NCBI GenBank assembly: GCA_021826835.1
Contig: JAKAYH010000092.1
Location: 1 to 7,859, forward strand
Direction of reading: 5' to 3'
DNA: 7,859 nucleotides
From: Thermoplasmata archaeon
GTDB taxonomy: Archaea; Thermoplasmatota; Thermoplasmata; Thermoplasmatales; Thermoplasmataceae
Under the pieces are notes generated by a model. The model was not told where the DNA came from. It saw nothing but the letters and a program-made list of their open reading frames with translations, and made no database searches. Shown piece after piece: positions 5,871 through 7,859 of the stretch. Made by a program: the position numbers and the translations under genes. Numbering within the stretch: position 1 is the stretch's first letter; each line of letters starts with the position of its first letter.

Positions 5871-6401
5871 ATGGAGAAACCACAGATAAGAAAGAATGAC
5901 GTCATTGCTGCAGTGATCGCTATTGTGGTAATATTGGTTGGAGTTTCAATAGGGGTGGTCGCATCTGATCACATCAATTACAATGCAGACAATCCACTAT
6001 TGACAATAAGCAACGAAAATGGCCCTACATTTAATATAACTAACAGCACTACATGCTTTTATTACAATTTCACAGTACAGACAAACCAGAATGGTTTTAT
6101 AATCAGCCTTGGATCACTTCCTACTGTTCCATTTAACTTAAATGTGACTAATTCAACAATCTCAATCCCGATTTTAACGGTAAACAGCAGCACCCAATTT
6201 AATCTGTCAGCGACTCCTTTCCAAAGGAATATCAAGAACCAGACAGTTTCCCTGCAGTTCCTGGTAAATCAGAACGCAGTTTCAATCTTGAAAAACGACA
6301 GCAAACTGCCAAAGGTGGATACTGTTCTTGTATACGTCACACCAACTTATAATGCCCCTCTTCAGCAGGAAGTAACGTTTACACTTAATTTCCCCACCTG
6401 A
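5871..6401 (+). CDS. Membrane-anchored exported protein, sequon-rich, unknown function (second of two)
   Basis: A 176-residue protein of the same design as its upstream neighbour: a short basic N-terminus (QIRKND), one hydrophobic helix at residues 11-31, then an exported domain rich in Asn, Ser and Thr. I count nine N-x-S/T sequons, among them NIT, NFT, NVT, NLS and NQT. There is one cysteine and one histidine, so no obvious metal or haem site. The alternating hydrophobic pattern near the C-terminus suggests beta strands ending in TFTLNF. It may be a distant paralogue of the protein encoded at 5400-5870, although I see no convincing residue-level match. It is the last gene of the cluster and is followed by oligo-T runs. 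A surface accessory role beside the bc-type complex is inferred from context. Confidence 0.75.
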   Translation: MEKPQIRKNDVIAAVIAIVVILVGVSIGVVASDHINYNADNPLLTISNENGPTFNITNSTTCFYYNFTVQTNQNGFIISLGSLPTVPFNLNVTNSTISIPILTVNSSTQFNLSATPFQRNIKNQTVSLQFLVNQNAVSILKNDSKLPKVDTVLVYVTPTYNAPLQQEVTFTLNFPT

Positions 6402-6415
6402 TGGTTTTGTACCAA

Positions 6416-6421
6416 TTTTTT
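6416..6421 (+). terminator. First oligo-T terminator of the Rieske-cytochrome b operon
   Basis: Six T residues start 15 bp after the TGA-terminated last gene. This is a typical archaeal intrinsic termination signal; the following bases are AT-rich. Confidence 0.45.
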
Positions 6422-6447
6422 ATAAACATAGTTCAAAACAATCACTA

Positions 6448-6454
6448 TTTTTTT
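6448..6454 (+). terminator. Second oligo-T terminator
   Basis: A T7 run, 27 bp beyond the first, probably acts as a back-up stop for the same transcript. Confidence 0.45.
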
Positions 6455-6700
6455 AGTATTCTCATTGGAAAGTTAAATGTGACTATATTTACTATTTAAT
6501 CGGTGTCTTGCGCAGATCATATTCAATGTCGGAATTGTTCTCATCCGTTCCCTGAGAATTGCAGATAGATCTATGCAAAATGGCTGGATGAAAGAGATTT
6601 AGGTTATTCTGGCAGGGAAATCCCGAATTGATTTATCATGTCCCATTATCAATTATGGCGAAGAAAAACATCAATACCTGATATGTGGATTCATCCCGCT

Positions 6701-7372
6701 TTAGAGAAGCAATATGGCCGATACTACAACAGAAACAAATGAGGCAAAGAAATTAACCTCTCCCTTAGACATCTTGCCACGGTTCTCAAACAGCGCACCT
6801 AAAACACTATCAACCTGGCAGCCGAGGAAACCCATTCCTGTTACAAACACGATAGGAAGGACTCTCAAGCTGCCCAGTGCCAGAATGCTATATGAAACTC
6901 CTATTATGAGAGCTCCGCATAATGCGGCAATCTCACCAGTCAATGAAATTCCTCCATTTATGCCTGGATTTGCCCGTTTCATTGTTGTAATCATATAGAC
7001 ACGCTTATCTACAACCCCAAGCTCTGATGCAAAGGTATCGGAGTTTATCACTGAAAACGATACTGCAAATAGTTCAAAATATCCAAAAGGGGCGGAATGA
7101 AGTAAGGTATGGGCAAAGTTTATACATGCCAGAGCAAGGCCAATAACACCGGCATAAAATACATTTGAGGTTGATCTCTCCCCCTGCTCTCCCTCCTGCA
7201 GCTTTTTTGCCTTTTTCATGTCAAACATGGCTTTTGTTGCAAAATGCGAAGTTACTGCAAAAACTATGAGCAGTATGAGCCATTGCAGTGATCCAAAAAA
7301 TACTATAATAAGACCTACAACCAGGGCGGCAAGACTTCCCTTCAGGTCAAATATTTTTAGAACCTGTGACAC
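6701..7372 (-). CDS. DUF92 family membrane protein (VTE6/TMEM19-like), start uncertain
   Basis: DUF92 proteins are multi-pass membrane proteins; the plant member VTE6 phosphorylates phytyl phosphate, so an isoprenoid-phosphate kinase role is possible here but not shown. From GTG 7372 the product has 223 residues. Family landmarks seen are FDLKGSLAALVVG (8-20), a basic cytosolic loop leading to ERSTSNVFYAG (65-75), NSDTFASELG (110-119), and ITTMKRANPGINGGIS (128-143), close to the family's DT.ASE.G and ITT.K.V..G..GG.S motifs. About five or six helices remain. The expected first helix is encoded upstream in the same frame (IIFAVSIILGLIILFVV) back to the TAG of pdxS at 7433-7435, but that stretch has no ATG or TTG, only CTG and rarer start codons, and no binding site. 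An ATG at 7438, overlapping the pdxS stop, would reach it if one base were removed from the A5 run at 7412-7416. Confidence 0.8.
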   Translation of the reverse strand: MSQVLKIFDLKGSLAALVVGLIIVFFGSLQWLILLIVFAVTSHFATKAMFDMKKAKKLQEGEQGERSTSNVFYAGVIGLALACINFAHTLLHSAPFGYFELFAVSFSVINSDTFASELGVVDKRVYMITTMKRANPGINGGISLTGEIAALCGALIIGVSYSILALGSLRVLPIVFVTGMGFLGCQVDSVLGALFENRGKMSKGEVNFFASFVSVVVSAILLL

Positions 7373-7432
7373 AACGAACAGGATTATTAGTCCCAGAATT
7401 ATAGAAACTGCAAAAATAATGGTTATGTTGTT

Positions 7433-7859
7433 CTACCATCCTCTTTCTTGAAGCCTTGATTCCTTTGGAATGGAATCAATATCTGTTCCAGCCATTCCGG
7501 AAAGTCCGCTGGATACTTCACCGATTATTTTGTAATCCTCAAAGTTCTCGACGGCTTCCACAACCGCTGCTGCCATCTTTTTCGGGTCTGGAGACTTGAA
7601 TATGCCGCTTCCGACAAAGACGCCGTCCATACCAAGCTTCATCATCAGTGCTCCATCTGCAGGAGTTGCGACTCCCCCAGCTGCGAAGTTAACTACAGGC
7701 AGCCGCCCCATTCTTTTAATCTCCTTTAAAATCTTTGTAATTCCCGAAATTATTTTATCCTGGGAAATGCCATAATAAAGGTCATTATCGGGCAGAAATG
7801 TGTCATCCTCAAACAGGTTGCTTGAAGTTTCCTTCCTGAGGATAGTATAACAGATCGGA
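7433..7859 (-). CDS. pdxS: Pyridoxal 5'-phosphate synthase lyase subunit PdxS, C-terminal part (5' end outside the window)
   Basis: PdxS joins a pentose phosphate, glyceraldehyde 3-phosphate and ammonia from the glutaminase PdxT to make pyridoxal 5'-phosphate in the cytosol. The frame is open from the right edge to TAG at 7433-7435, giving the last 141 residues of a (beta/alpha)8 barrel that usually has about 290-300. An internal ATG at 7711 is not the real start, because family sequence continues upstream. Highly conserved parts are [23 protein letters not shown], the phosphate-binding strand [12 protein letters not shown], and the C-terminal tail ending RLQERGW. The roughly 50 residues before GRLPVV are less typical and seem slightly longer than usual. 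The DUF92 gene lies directly downstream in the same frame; PdxT is not in the window. Confidence 0.95.
   Translation of the reverse strand, partial: PICYTILRKETSSNLFEDDTFLPDNDLYYGISQDKIISGITKILKEIKRMGRLPVVNFAAGGVATPADGALMMKLGMDGVFVGSGIFKSPDPKKMAAAVVEAVENFEDYKIIGEVSSGLSGMAGTDIDSIPKESRLQERGW

Larger units (their letters stand above)
6402..6700. other. Convergent intergenic region
   Basis: These 299 bp lie between the ends of two converging transcription units. Besides the two oligo-T runs near the left side, and a short A5 run at 6664-6668 that could stop minus-strand transcription, I find no supported gene, RNA or repeat. Short open stretches of about 40 codons exist on both strands around 6485-6615, without start codons or binding sites. 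Confidence 0.5.

Noticed and set aside
5400..6401. Idea that the two anchored proteins are sulfocyanin, cytochrome c or CuA electron carriers
   Set aside because: There is no CxxCH, and too few Cys, His or Met residues to form a blue-copper or CuA site.
6485..6615. Open stretches of about 40 codons on both strands in the convergent region (plus strand ending in MQNGWMKEI; minus strand ending in LRKTPIK)
   Set aside because: Neither has a usable start codon or binding site, both are of chance length, and they overlap, so I could not support a pseudogene.
6714..6998. 94-codon plus-strand ORF opposite the DUF92 gene
   Set aside because: The opposite strand carries conserved DUF92 motifs across the same bases, so this is a shadow frame.
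1..7859. CRISPR arrays, insertion sequences and long repeats
   Set aside because: I saw no regularly spaced repeats, no terminal inverted repeats and no recognisable transposase or integrase.

Overview
The window looks like a chromosomal segment of a Thermoplasmata archaeon, most likely Thermoplasmatales or a relative of Ferroplasma/Cuniculiplasma. The pointers are AT-rich intergenic DNA with archaeal TATA/BRE-like boxes, a first gene of an operon that can start leaderless, GGTGA-type ribosome binding sites inside the operon, a tRNA without encoded CCA, many N-glycosylation sequons in predicted exported domains, and a Rieske/cytochrome b pair with no cytochrome c1 gene beside it. The lineage is an inference from these traits; no marker gene in the window proves it.

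Layout. (1) 1-1131: 3' part of a multi-pass membrane protein resembling GT-C glycosyltransferases, apparently missing its N-terminus. (2) 1132-1485: a gap with one doubtful small ORF, then tRNA-Val(UAC) on the minus strand. (3) 1589-2071, minus: a small soluble protein of unknown function with a ribbon-helix-helix-like N-terminal segment. (4) 2258-6401, plus: the centrepiece, a tight gene cluster of Rieske iron-sulfur protein, long cytochrome b, divergent crotonase-fold protein, a 19-codon mini-ORF, and two small membrane-anchored, sequon-rich proteins. Junctions are 9 bp apart, directly abutting, or overlapping, so one transcript is likely; oligo-T runs follow it. (5) 6402-6700: convergent intergenic region without a convincing gene. 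(6) 6701-7859, minus: a DUF92 family membrane protein (relatives include the phytyl-phosphate kinase VTE6) placed directly after pdxS, which runs off the right edge.

How the genes work together. Rieske protein and cytochrome b form the core of a quinol-oxidising bc-type complex. The cluster encodes no cytochrome c1 and no blue copper protein; instead it carries two single-anchor exported proteins lacking cofactor ligands and a cytosolic crotonase homologue that has lost key catalytic positions. Those three, plus the mini-ORF, are the candidates for undescribed parts of an archaeal bc-type complex. The minus-strand pair pdxS/DUF92 joins vitamin B6 synthesis to a probable lipid or isoprenoid phosphate enzyme; its second gene lacks a canonical start for the expected first helix, and a single extra base in a homopolymer could explain this.
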